Positions 11,340 to 22,877 of a stretch of DNA of 64,000 nucleotides are shown piece after piece (position 1 is the stretch's first letter; every line of letters starts with the position of its first letter). Under the pieces are notes generated by a model that had not been told where the DNA came from, made no database searches, and was given only the letters and a program-made list of their open reading frames with translations. Location: positions 40,779,295 to 40,843,294 of the forward strand of contig NC_133389.1 of assembly GCF_047511655.1 (NCBI RefSeq), given 5' to 3'. The stretch is from Castor canadensis. Its lineage: Eukaryota > Chordata > Mammalia > Rodentia > Castoridae. Made by a program: the position numbers and the translations under genes.

Positions 11340-12215
11340 AAACTAAATCTGTGATTTGGGGAGAAATGAATGATTCCAGGATTGGAACAGAGAAAGTGCA
11401 AAATGAGTCAGGAATAACTTGTGACTCTGGAAAGCAAGGAAGCACTCAGAAAATAAGAGCATATTGAAAGGATACTGTATGCAACTTGGAATACCCGGTG
11501 GTTATATTTGGACAATTTGAGCAATAAAATAAATGACAGCAAGAGTGTATAACCTATAGCATAAAATAAACTTCTATGAGGTCATCCTAGTATAAATACA
11601 TAATGGAATAAAATATTTAAAGGGAGGAAAAATATCTCTTCATTATAGTAGAATACCAATTAACATAAAAAGTCCAAAGGAGACCATTGCATGAAACCTC
11701 TGAAACTGTGAGCCAAAATAAATCTTTATTGTAAATTATCTCAGGTGTTTTGTCACAGCAATGGAAAGCTGACTAATATACCTGAGAAGGGCATCGTACC
11801 TCTCAATGGTATTCTCACCCAAAATTTAATCATAAATCTGATCATGAGAAAACATCATGTAGACCTAAACTGAGGAATATACAAATAGCTGGCCAACTGC
11901 CATACTTCCAAAGGGTCAAGATCATGTAAAACAAAGCCATAAAGAGTTGCTTAAGATGAGAGGATTCCTATCAGGACAGGGCAGCTAATGCTACATGCAA
12001 TCCTGGAAAAATCCTGGGTTAGAAAAGGGGCATTAGTAGAATAATTAGTGAAATTTGAATGTCTATAGATTATTTAATAGCATTTTCAATTTCTTGGTTA
12101 TGATAATTATAACATGGTTACATGAGATATTAATTTGGGGTGGAGGTGAATGAAGGATATATTGGAATTTCTTGTACTATTTTTGTAAGCATGAACTTAT
12201 TTCAAAATAAAAAGG
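11340..12215 (+). mobile_element. Old L1 3' end, interrupted
   Basis: The text up to about 11685 and from 11790 to 12215 reads like the 3' UTR of an ancient L1. It includes 'atcctgggttagaaaaggggcattagtagaataattagtgaaatttgaat' and ends 'aagcatgaacttatttcaaaataaaaagg'. The subfamily is not assigned. A short LTR-like insert separates the two parts. Confidence 0.55.
11686..11786 (+). mobile_element. Fragment of LTR-like element, 3' end
   Basis: 'gaaacctctgaaactgtgagccaaaataaatcttt...tcaggtgttttgtcacagcaatggaaagctgactaatata' is the typical end of a common mammalian MaLR-type LTR, including the AATAAA signal. Related text, less complete, is at 59280-59620. The family is named from memory. Confidence 0.55.
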
Positions 12216-12526
12216 GAAAAATAAAAATTAAATTAACATTTTACTTTTAAAATATTTTATCAATTTGAAATGAATCATTCCCTCCAATCCCTAAAAGACT
12301 TAAAACTTGTAAATCTGTCATTCTGTTTTTACACATTCAAATTTTTGTATGATTTAAGGAGCTTATTTTATGACTGTGATAATCTCTAGAGTAATATAGT
12401 CATTAATAATGACTAATTGAGTAACACATATTTACAACAGGTACAAAGCTACCAGACAATCTAATTTGCAAGATATAACTGGGAAAGACAATTTCTGTTA
12501 TAATTTAGTGTTGATGACTACGGTTC

Positions 12527-12618
12527 TATTTGCAGTGGCAGAGTTGCTTGGGATTGAACCCAGGACCTCCTGCATGCTAAACACACTCTCTACTGCTGAC
12601 TTATGTCACCAGCTCTTG
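12527..12618 (-). mobile_element. ID SINE, antisense
   Basis: 'gcagtggcagagttgcttgggattgaacccaggacctcctgcatgctaaacacactctctactgctgacttatg' is the reverse complement of a tRNA-derived SINE. The B box 'gattgaaccc' (antisense) is well kept. Confidence 0.8.
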
Positions 12619-13815
12619 ACTGGTGGTTTCTAAGCTTGAGATAGCATCAGAATAAATGGGGGAGGATGTAAATATTCCTCGTTCCCAACCTCTTGATTTT
12701 CTCATTCAGCAAGTGTAGGGTGGAGTCTAATGACATTCATTTCTGTCATGTTTCTAAGTAAGGTTGACAAGGCTAAGCCTTGTCCAAATTTTGAGGAAAA
12801 CTGGTCTAGACAATAGTTTGAAATTATAGCATTAATTTATCACTGCATCTCCAGTGTTTAAGTGTATACAATTACATATGAAAAGCAATAAGAACACTAT
12901 TTGAATTGCATTTTAGCCAAAAAACTAATCTAAAATATAAATTCTACAAAACTAGAAATTAGTTTCATGGCAACCTTGAAGCATTCATTCATGATCCAGT
13001 TCCCCATAACTTAAACATGTTTTTCAAAGGAAATTAGAAATGATGTACAAATAAATGTCATACAATTTCAAGTTTATTCATACAGAGAATAGAGATTTCT
13101 GTTTGATTATTTTCTTTTGAAATTTAATGCCTTCACTTACTACCTTCTATTCCTCCCCACAACAGTACAGCCTAGATTAACTTTTATTTACTTCCTTCAG
13201 AAACAACAGATTTACCTGTGTGTGTTTACTAATATAGTAGAAAAGATAAATATAGCATGAATGATGTCTGGTTTTAGGGCTGATGCGTAAGGAACTTGGA
13301 AGTCATCACTTCTGTTCTTATATAGAGAAAAAGCAAGTAATCTGCAGTCATTGTTTGTCTTGTTCATCTGTCTGTCATGTGTCATTTTCATCTCGTGTTC
13401 TCTCTTCCTGCTAATTCCAGTCAACATGTCTTCCATTTTTGTATGTTCTTATTGCTTATTGTTCTTTATTTTTCTTATGTTTTTATAGGCTATATACTCT
13501 TTATATTTTACATTTCTACTCATTTTGGGTACAAAGTACTATGAATTTGAAAAAGTCTAGGCACATTGAACACCAATGACTTTTCTTAGATCGATCAGTT
13601 AATTGAAGTTGAGGGCCATAGTCTTATGATATGCTGTGACTTCCTTTAACCCTTCTCACCTAAGGGTGGGGAGGACAGTCAGTAGGAGGCAGGGCATCAG
13701 GAAATAGGCTGAGACAGTCAAGGAAATAGATTGAGAATGCTGTGTTAGAGAAAAGGGAATGTGGAAGAGGGAAAGTTTATGACCCTGAAGAATACTATTG
13801 CTTGTTACAGCCTCA
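12619..13815. other. Intergenic stretch without recognised gene
   Basis: The antisense open frame at 13212-13436 shows no recognisable domain. No repeat named. A pyrimidine-rich stretch at 13430-13515 is unremarkable. Confidence 0.4.
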
Positions 13816-13821
13816 AAATAC

Positions 13822-14018
13822 AGGCTGGGGGCTGGTGGCTCACACTTGTAATCCTAACTACTCAGGAGGCAGCAATCAGGAGGATCAAGGTTTGAAGCTA
13901 GCTCAGGCAAATGGTTTGGGGAGACTCTATCTCAAAAAAATCCATCACAAAAAAGGGGGACTGGTGGAGTGGCTCAAGGTGGAGGCCCTGACTTCAAACC
14001 CCAGTACCTCAAAAAAAT
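13822..14018 (+). mobile_element. B1-dID composite SINE
   Basis: The 7SL half is 'ggctgggggctggtggctcacacttgtaatcctaactactcaggaggc...gactctatctcaaaaaa'. The ID half is 'ggtggagtggctcaaggtggaggccctgacttcaaaccccagtacc', followed by a short A tail. It is a complete dimer with readable A- and B-box positions. The + strand open frame at 13742-14023 is read through it and is not a gene. Confidence 0.92.
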
Positions 14019-15074
14019 TATAGAAAGGCCCCTTTCCCATACCTTTTGACTATATCAATAGGTAGAATATAACAACAGTTACTGTTGCTTAGAGAGAGAT
14101 AAACAGATTATCTCTAAGGAGTGGTGCTTAGGGAAGACCAAGTCAAGAGGGAGACAAAAACAAGGAAGTTAGTGGATGAGGAAGCTTCTGACATCTACAG
14201 CTACAGTAAATATTAGACATAGCCTGACTCTTCCCCACAATACCCCATACTAAAGGCCTATCTGCCCTAGCTTCCTGTAAATGTTCAGTTTTCAAATGAA
14301 TTGGAAAGCATGCCAAAAGGTAATAAAGAATGAAATAGGAGGAGTCGCAGCAATCATTATAAACAGACACAGATATGACAAAGATGCTGCAATTATCAGA
14401 AAGGAAATTTAATACAGTTATGATGATTATGTTAAATGTTCTAGTTCAAGAAACAGAAAACATGCAAGAAGACAGAGATAAGCCAAGAGATGGAAATGTT
14501 AATAAATATAGCAAGGGAATGTTAGAAGTAAAATATCCCATGTCCAAAATGAGGAAGGATCTTGATGGATTATCAGTAGACTGAACATGGAGGGGAAGGC
14601 ACCAAATGAGCTTGAAGATATGTCAGTAGACTCTTCTCAAACTGAAATATAAAAAAGAAAAAAAATCAAGATGGAATATTGAAGAACTTTAGGATAACTT
14701 TGCAAAAGTAAAACACACATGTAATTGGAAGACAGAGAAAACAGATCATAAGAAATAGTTGAAGTAACGATGATCAAGGATTTTCAAAAACTAGTGAGAG
14801 ACAAATGATTCAGGAAGCAAGAATCTCTGAGAACACCAAGGAAGAGAAAGACAATAAACAAACAAAAAATTAAATTAAATTAAAAAGAAGCCACATACAC
14901 CTAATGTAAACTGGAAAAAAATGAAAGACAAAGAGAAAATCTTGAGAGAAACCAGAGAGTGAAAACACATGATGTCTGTATAGTGATGAGGATAAGAATT
15001 ATAGAAGGAACTTGTCAAACATCAAGCAATGTGGGAAGAAAGTTTTAGATGTTCAAAGAAAAAAATTCACCAGT

Positions 15075-15275
15075 AGGCATGGTGGCTCACACATATAATC
15101 CCAGCTACACGGGAGACTTGATAGTAAGATAGCTGTCTGAGGCTGGCCGGGCAAAAATAGGAGACTCTATCTGAAAAATAACCAAAGCAAAAAGGGATGA
15201 GGCATGGCTCAAGTGGTAAAGCACTTGCCAAGCAAGTGTAAGACTCTGAGTTCAAAACTCTATTACTAAAAAAAA
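15075..15275 (+). mobile_element. B1-dID composite SINE inside old L1
   Basis: 'gcatggtggctcacacatataatcccagctac...gactctatctgaaaaata' (7SL half) and 'ggcatggctcaagtggtaaagcacttgccaagcaagtgtaagactctgagttcaaaactc' (ID half). L1 ORF1-like text continues on the right, so it is younger than the L1. Confidence 0.9.
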
Positions 15276-15721
15276 GAAAAATATTAGAATCCACCAGCCT
15301 AGAATTCTATATCCAACAAAATTGATAATTACTAGAAAAGGATAAAAACTTTTTCATATAAACAAAAATCTGAGGTAATTCATTACCAGTAGAGCTTCTT
15401 TAAAAGAAGTATTAAAATAACTTTTTCACAAAGAAGGAAAACTATAGGTCAGAAACTCAGATCTATATAAAGAAAGAATGAAAGAGAAGGAATTAAAGTA
15501 AAATAACATTTTCTTTGTCTTGTTTTTAATTGATCTTAAAGATAACTATTGTTAAAGCAATAGTAATAATGTACTGAGGTATTATACTTTATGGACAAGT
15601 GAAACCAGTTGACAGCTATGTCATGAATGATGGGAGGGAAGAACTAGTTATATTCTGTTATATGGTTGCTACATATCTGCATTGCACATGATGTATGATA
15701 GTCTTACTTGAAGGCAGATTA

Positions 15722-15788
15722 GATTACATATAAAAATATGTGTGTGTATATATATACATATATATATTAAACACACACACATATATAA
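15722..15788. repeat. TA/TG/CA microsatellite
   Basis: Alternating tract beginning in TATG units, through TATATA, to (CA)n. It is self-complementary enough to form a hairpin. Confidence 0.85.
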
Positions 15789-15789
15789 A

Positions 15790-16075
15790 CCTCAGAATCT
15801 TATACTTAGTAGGCAGGTGTTCTACCCCTTGAACCATGTCCCCACCTTTTTTTTGCTCCAGTTATTTTTTTAATAGGGTCTGGGCTAACCTAGCCTGCAG
15901 TCTTCCGGTTTACATTTCCCCCATAGCTGGAATGAGAAGCACATGCCACAATACCCATTGGTATTGGTGAAGATGAGGGCTCATGAAATTTTTGCCTGGG
16001 CTGGCCTTGAATCTTCCCAATCTGCCTTCAGAAGAGCTAGGATTAAAGATGTGAGTTACCATGCTTGGCTACCAT
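15790..16075 (-). mobile_element. Composite SINE, antisense, diverged
   Basis: The antisense ID half ('ctcagaatcttatacttagtaggcaggtgttctaccccttgaaccatg') is followed by two antisense 7SL-like pieces ('agctggaatgagaagcacatgccac' and 'ttttgcctgggctggccttgaatc...aggattaaagatgtgagttaccatg'). The arrangement is like that at 3742-4062 and suggests an older, longer SINE subfamily. Confidence 0.75.
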
Positions 16076-17902
16076 TTAAATTTTTAAAGGAGTACAACTG
16101 ATATATGAAGAGAGAAATCCAATGGAATGACATAAAACTCAAGACTAGAACTAAAACTAGAAATAAATAGAAGGGAGAAGAAACAACAAAAAATACAATA
16201 AATAGGAAATAAAAGTGTGGTAAATATTAATCCCACTATATCATTAGTACTTTAGTATAAATATGCAAATGGACAAACAAAAGGCAGAAATTGTCAGAAT
16301 AAGTAACAAAAAAGATTAAACTATGCTATCTACAAGAAAGCTACTTTAAATATAAATGCTCAGATAGGTTAACATCAAAAGAATGTCATAAGATATACCA
16401 CATTAACCCTAAAGAAAAAGGAAAAGTGAAGTAGCAATATTAACTTTAGACAAAATAGACTTCATAACAAAAATATATCAGGGATGAAGAGGAACCTCAT
16501 ATAATAAGGGGTCAATTCACCAAGAAAAGTTAACAATCCCTAATGTGTATGCACCTGACAACAGTCTCCAATACGTGAACATAATGCTATGAAGATTGAA
16601 AGAAAAATAGACAAATACACTATTGTTGCTACATACCTCAACTTCTGTCTTCATAATTAGTACATAGAGTTAGCAGAAATCAGTAGAGAGATAGATGATC
16701 TGTAAAACAACACCAAATCACCAGAGTCTAACTGACATTTATAGAACACTTTAAGTAACAACAGCAAAGCAGACATTTTTCTGAAGCTCACATGGAACAT
16801 TTACCAAGATCAATGACATTCTGGACCAAAATTTGTACTTTGCAGGTTTGAAAGTATAAAATCATATAAAATCTGTTCTCAGACCATGCATAACTGAGTT
16901 AGAAATCAATAATAGAAAAATAGCTAGAAAAATCCACTAATTTGGAAGATGAAAATACTTGTAAGTAATGCTTGGGTCAAAGGAAACTTGAGAGAAATTG
17001 TTTAATTATTTTGAATGAAATGCAAATGAAAATATCTCTTACCAAAATTTGTGAAATGTGCTTAGAGAGAAGATTGTAATATTAACTGCTAATATTTGAA
17101 AAGAAGATCTAAAACAATCCTATCTTCCAAAACTAAGAAACTAAGAAAGAAGAACAAATTGAGTGCAAAGAAAGAAACTAATACAAAATTAGAGCAGAAA
17201 CACCCCTACTTGATAATGTAAAAGAAGCCCTACTTGGTGCAAAAAGACAAGGAAAAAAAGGTACATAGATTCAAAAGAAATAAAATTGCCATCGTTCCTA
17301 GAGGACACGTTTGTCTAAATAGGAAACATTAAATGATCTACAAACTAAAACCCCTGGAATAAATACATGCACATAGCAAGGTTGCAGAATACATGTTCAA
17401 GATACAAGTCAATTGTTTTCTTATATACTAGAACAAAGAGAACTTCAAATTTCAAAATGGTATTTATATTGGAATCAAAATAAATATACTTGTGCTTAAA
17501 TCTAACAAAATATATACAAATCAATATGCAGAAGATTACAGTTTTGTCAGGAAAGTAATCACAGAATATCTTCATAGATGGAGTTATATCCCATGTTCAT
17601 AGATTGTAAGACTTATTATTTTTAAATGCTAATTCTTTCCAAATTGGTCTTTAGAGTCTATGAAATACCACAATATATTTGTAAATATCGACAAGGTGAT
17701 TCTAAATTTATATGGGGAATTAAAGGAAGTCAGGTAACCAATACAATATAGAAGTAGAATAAAGTTGGAAGAATTACACTACCTGATTTGATTTCGACTT
17801 GTTATAAAGCTACAATAATCAAGGAAGCATGTTATTGGGAAAGGAATAGACACACTGGTCAGTGGAACAGAATGGAGTCCAGAATTACACTCAAACAAAT
17901 GA

Positions 17903-18394
17903 AAGTAATCTCTTATCAAAGGTTTTAGTTACCTTCAGTTGACATTTCTTTGAAAATATTAAATGGAAAATTCCAGAATGAAACAATTCATAAATTTTAA
18001 CTTCATGGCATTCTGAGTAGCATGAAGAAAACTTTCACTGTCCTTCATGGGATGAGATTAATCCCTTTGTCATTGTACCCACACTGTATATGCTACCAGC
18101 CTGTAACTTTGTGGGTGTCTCAGTTACCAGACTGTCATGTTCTTCCAGTAAATGTGTTCAAGTATGCTTTATTATTTTTTTTCTCTGCAGTATCTCCACA
18201 GCATAAGAAGAGGGATGCAAAAGAAGCACTAGGGCGTAAAACATGTGAGGACAGATTAACTGTGGTGCCATAAAGCAGTGCAGAAGACCATATAGGGGAA
18301 AAAAGTAGTATCAGATTCAGTACTATTCATGCTTTTCCACATTTCCTCAAGGTTTTGGAATGAATCCCCTGTGGGTAAGGAGAGACTACTGTAT
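17903..18394 (+). mobile_element. Tigger-type DNA transposon remnant inside L1
   Basis: The left part reads 'aatctcttatcaaaggttttagttacc...aaaatattaaatggaaaattccagaa...ttctgagtagcatgaagaaaactttcactgtcc', then 'gtacccacactgtatatgctacc'. The right end is 'ggaatgaatcccctgtgggtaaggagagactactgta'. The two ends are approximate inverted copies ('agtaatctcttatc' against 'gataagg...gactact' type). This matches the Tigger (Tc1/mariner) group with internal deletion, about 490 bp. L1 ORF2 text resumes on the right. No intact transposase frame is present. Confidence 0.75.
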
Positions 18395-18665
18395 ACCAAC
18401 TTATTTTTGCAAAGGTGCAAAGATGATTCAATGGAGAAAGCTGGTCTTTGCAAGCCATAGTGCTGGATGTCCTTCTGTATAAATATAAACCTAGACACAG
18501 ACCTTACAAAAATGAACTCTAGGTGGATTAGAGACCTAATTTTAAAATGAAAACCATAAATTTCCTAGAAGAAAACGCAAGTGAAAAATCTATGTAACCT
18601 TCAGTCTGGTGATGAGATTTTAGATATAACATCGACAGCACTAATCCATGAAAGAGAGAAAAAAA

Positions 18666-19799
18666 GTAAACACTTTAAGATTAAAGGGTTTTAGGTTTTA
18701 GTAGAACTTCTTCTAATCAATCATCTAAAAGAATAAACATCAAAGGAGTATTAATATTTTGTCTTATTTGGAAAAGAATTTAGTGTTTTTTATACTATGT
18801 ATTTGTATATGAAAGATTCTTACTGCTCAGTGTGGATATTACTCAAATTGGAGACATTCCTTCTTGTTCTGTGCCAGGGCAAGTTATTTGAAAATTCAGA
18901 GGACTACAGATCACTCAACTAAGTGATTGGTCTTTAGGTAGAACTTTAAGATGCATTTGTTTCCGGGGCAGAAGCAGCAAGGATGTCTCATTTTCTAAAA
19001 GGCTATAATTTATTTCTCTCCCAGTTCTTTCCTAATATATATAATGCCTCAATCTTCTATAACTGACATTTTAAGACATTTTACAAAGAAATAACTTAGA
19101 AGTAATCAAAGAAATAGAAGAGTTTGCTTATCTCAAATATAACAAATTTCAATTTTAACTTGTGTATTGTGCTATAAGATAGATTTTAAATATATTATCT
19201 TAATTAAGTACCTTAAAGTCCAAAGAAAGCAGAAACATAATATTATATATTTATTTTGGAAATGAGATAATTGTGAATTTAAGAAGATACAAGTCTAGGT
19301 TATGCAATAAATTGCAATAGGAGTATAGCCCCAAGTACAAATTCATGATCCATTTTCCTTGAAAAGCCATGATGATTCCAATACTCAGACTATTTTAGAC
19401 ATATCAATTATTTCAGAAAATGTGCATTTATTCATGGTACTTATCTCACACCAGAATAAACCAAGTTTTATCATACCTCTTTCATCTGTTAATATAGTTA
19501 AATCAAAGTTAAATACTGACTTTACCCTTAGGATTAAAATTGTGATGTTTAGATCCAAGTTATATGAATAACTTGGTTATAAAAATGTTTCAAGGGCTTA
19601 TTCCATATTTCATGTGTACAATGCTGGTGATAACAAGTTGAAGAAAATATAAATCCTTACTTTGAGAAACATGAGTCTTGTGGAAGAAATAGACTTGTAA
19701 ACAACTAATTTCATTAAAATGTACAGTGTGAGAAGCATGTACAGGTGTTGCTAGCACAGAGGAAGGACACATAGTGGTGAACAAAGGAAGATCTTTTAA

Positions 19800-19843
<44 letters not shown>

Positions 19844-20045
19844 TTGCTTCTATGTTCATGGTAGATAATGGTTTGTAGCTTTTCTCTCTTCAGATGTGTA
19901 TTCCTGATTTTAGTATTAAGGCAATGATGGTATCATGGAGTGAGTTAGGAACTGATCAATCTGTTTCCATTTTTTTAGAAAAGATTATGAAGATTTGTGA
20001 TGATTTTTTCTTAAATGGTGGACATCAATAGAATTGACTAATAAA
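18666..20045. other. Intergenic stretch without recognised gene
   Basis: No long open frame. Text at about 19600-19770 ('acaatgctggtgataacaagttgaag...cttgtggaagaaatagacttgtaaacaact') is faintly L2-like, but I cannot support it. A microsatellite is listed separately. Confidence 0.35.
19803..19841. repeat. (CA)n microsatellite
   Basis: About 19 uninterrupted CA units. The antisense open frame at 19590-19859 is read through it and is not a gene. Confidence 0.95.
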
Positions 20046-20928
20046 GTCATCTATGCCTGATGATTTGTCTTTTCTTGGTTCAATTCTTTTAATAAATACA
20101 GGTCTATTTCACTTATTCATAGTATCCTTTTAATGTCCTTGAGATAAGTAATAATGACTTGTCTTTAATTTTCAAATTTGGTACTTTTTGTCTTCTCTCA
20201 TTTTTTCTTGGTTAATTTAGCCAGAGGATTTTTAATTTTTTTTCAAAGAATTAATTTTTATTACTGATTTTCTCTATTGTTTTCCTATTTACAATTTTAT
20301 TAATTTCTGCTCAAATTTTGTAATATGTCTTTCTTCCTGTTGCTTTGGGTTTAGATCTCTTTTTTGTCTTAGTTTCCTGAAGTGAAAGTTTGCATTACTG
20401 CTTTTAGATCTTTTGAAAAATGTATGCATTTAATGGTATACATTTTCCTCTTAGCACTGCTTTTGCTGCATCCTTAAAACTTTGATAGCATGCATTTTCA
20501 TGTAGTTCAAAATATTTAAAATTTTCTCTTAATACCTCTGTGAACCAAGTGCTATTTTATAAGTGTTTTATTTGATCTTCAAAATTTATAGATTTATACA
20601 GTTATCATTTTGGTATTGATTTCTAATTCAATTCTACATGGTCTGGGAACATAGATTCCATAATTCCTATTTTTTAAGTTTATGAGTTTTTCTGCTTGTG
20701 CCCAAATATGGTGTACTTGGAGAGATATTCCAAGAGAGCTCAAGATGATTATCTATTTTGCTGATGTTTAAGTGAGTGCTCTATATCACTTAGGTCAAGT
20801 TGATATAGAGTATTTTCAGTTCATCTGTACCCTCACTGATTTTCTGCTTGCTTTATCAATTTCTGGCAAGGGATGCTGAAGTCTCAACTCTAATAGTGTG
20901 TTTGGTTATCACTTTTTTGTATTTCTAT

Positions 20929-21087
20929 TTTTTTGTTTAAATTCATTTTTTTATTTTATCATTTAGTCCCATGTGTATACATTATTTGGGCCACTCCCCC
21001 ACCCCACCACGCAGCAGAACCTGTTCCGCTCTCTTGCTCTGATTTTGTTGAAGAGAAAATATAAGAGATAGTAAGAAAGACATAGCA
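20929..21087 (-). mobile_element. Short L1 3' tip with 15-bp TSD, nested in old L1
   Basis: It is the reverse complement of the rodent L1 3' UTR end ('gcagcagaacctgttccgctctcttgctctgattttgttgaagagaaaatataa' against 28120-28160). Flanking repeats TTTTTGTATTTCTAT (20914-20928) and TTTTTGCATTTCTAT (21088-21102) differ at one position and are read as the target-site duplication. The insert is about 159 bp and has a T-rich left end. Confidence 0.8.
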
Positions 21088-21409
21088 TTTTTGCATTTCT
21101 ATCAGTTTTTGTCTGATATTTTTGATACTTTATTATTAAGTGACTATACATTAAGGAGTATTATGTGTTATTAGAGAACTAACCATGCTATCATTATATA
21201 TGACCCTCTATATTCCTGATAAATTTGTGTTATTTTTGAAGGATACTTGTGTGAAATTAATAGTCCATATTGTGTTTGTTTATGTTTACATGGCACATAT
21301 CTTCTCATCCCTTTATTTTGATCTATATGAATTCTTATATTTTAAAAAACAACTGGTTTTAAACTTTTATCCCTCTGACTATCTCTGTATGTGAATTGGC
21401 ATATTTGGG

Positions 21410-21615
21410 CCTTTTTTTTTTTTTTTTGGCAGTACTGGGGTTGGAACTCAGGGCCTTCACCTTGAGCCACTCCACTAGCCCTACTTTTGTGAAGAGTTTT
21501 TTGAGCGAGGATATTGTAAACAATTTGCCTGGGCCGGCTTCAAATTGTGATCCTCCTGATTGCTGCCTCCTGAGTAGCTAGGATAATAGGCATGATCCAC
21601 TGGCACCTGGCTAGT
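21410..21615 (-). mobile_element. B1-dID composite SINE, antisense
   Basis: A T-run (poly(A) tail) is followed by 'ggcagtactggggttggaactcagggcc..caccttgagccactccactagccc' and then the 7SL half ('tttgcctgggccggcttcaaattgtgatcctcctgattgctgcctcctgagtagctaggataataggcatgatccactgg'). It is nested in the antisense L1. A short deletion affects the ID half. Confidence 0.9.
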
Positions 21616-21875
21616 CCAGTCACAGTTAAAGATATTATATTGAAATCACTGGATTAATATTTTCAATGTTTGTAATTGTTTATTGTTTGTTTTGCCACAT
21701 ATTCTCTGTTTCTGTTTCCCTTGTACTTTCTCTGATTTGAGCTATGCATTTTATATTACTCCATTTTACCTCATCTTTTAGAGATATCAATTATACTTTT
21801 AAGATTTTGTTATTGATTGCCATAAAATTTGCCTGTTTCTTGCTTAAACTAAAATTTAAATTGAAGATTAATGTA

Positions 21876-22877
21876 GGAATATAAAGAGAACATGGGAATA
21901 AAGATGGTGACTAAAGGGAGGAAGCAGACAGTGTGAAATCAGTAAACCAAAAATCTTTCTGAGATGCTGGAGCCACACTTGGCAGAAAAAAACACCAAGA
22001 AGGAGCAAAACTCTGATACCCAAACCCCCAGTCCATACAAAGCTTCTCCACACCATGTTACACTGAGAAACCAGGAGGGCTCTCACACCTCCAGATGCCA
22101 GCTCTAAACCTGCTTGGGAAATGCAGACCGACAGGTAAGCAAATAAGCGGCACTCAGTATTCCCACAGCCACCCCTGGGATAAACTAGCACAGTTTATCC
22201 CAGTTATCCCCCTGAACAGACTGACCTCCACCCCACAAAAAAGAAAAAAAACCCTGAATAACAAACAAGAGACTGAAAAGGACATGAAGCAGAGGGGGTG
22301 AGGTGCTTTGAGCGCACCAGAGAAGGAGGAATGAGCAAGGAGCTGCTCTCCATGAGAACTTTCAGTAAAAAGCCTGCAGAAGAAGTCAGCAGGCAAGCCC
22401 CTCCACCAGAGAAGGGGGCAGGGGCAGCTCTCAGCATGAACTTTCAGTAAACAGAGCTTGCAAAAGTAGACGGCTGGCAGTAGGCAGCAAATGAGCCACT
22501 GCCTGAAATAGGGCAGATAGCAGTTCACAAAGCTGTCTCCTGACTCAAGCACCTGGCAACAAGACAGAGCTTCTACTTAAATACCAACACCAGGACTGGA
22601 TGCTGAAGGAGTAACACCAGAACTACTAAGACTGAAACTTCATTGTTCCTCAACTTGGAATTTTTTTTTCTTTTTTTTTTTTTCTCTTTAAGTACTTGTC
22701 TTGTTCACTGTTGGTTAGTACACCATCTCTCCCTGTTGATTTCTTTGGTTCTCTATTTCTTTTTCTTTTCTTTCTTTTTCTTCTTTCTCTTTCTTTCTTG
22801 ATCTCATTGCTAATACTACTATAAGTTAGCTAATACTAAATTATACACAGAACAAGAATAAAACAGCACCAAGTGGA
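21876..22877 (+). promoter_or_regulatory. L1 5' UTR (internal promoter region)
   Basis: About 1 kb between the left TSD and the ORF1 start, by position the L1 5' UTR. It is purine-rich in its first part. Two T/CT-rich tracts lie at 22658-22690 and 22745-22803, shortly before ORF1. Long antisense open frames at 21868-22552 reflect base bias and are not genes. Promoter activity is inferred from family knowledge. Confidence 0.6.

Larger units (their letters stand above)
14370..18665 (+). mobile_element. Ancient L1, sense, with nested insertions
   Basis: Parts of both L1 genes can be followed. ORF1-like text lies at about 14370-15060 and 15290-15420 ('attctatatccaacaaaattgataa'). ORF2 endonuclease-to-RT text is at 16230-16900. 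The ORF2 C-terminal region is at 17690-17900 ('ctacctgatttgatttc...aagctacaataatcaagg', 'cagtggaacagaatgg') and 18490-18665. All frames are broken by stops and shifts. SINEs at 15075 and 15790 and a Tigger element at 17903 interrupt it. The ends are approximate. Confidence 0.75.
20050..21862 (-). mobile_element. Old L1 5' region, antisense, with nested insertions
   Basis: Typical antisense old-L1 text: 'tgatgatttgtcttttcttgg', 'ttttgctgcatccttaaaactttgatagcatg', 'tggtattgatttctaattcaattctacatggtctgggaacatag', then 'ttattattaagtgactatac'. The same part of L1 lies antisense at 3300-4330. It is interrupted by a young L1 tip (20929-21087) and a SINE (21410-21613). The right boundary meets the TSD of the L1 at 21876. 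Confidence 0.7.
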
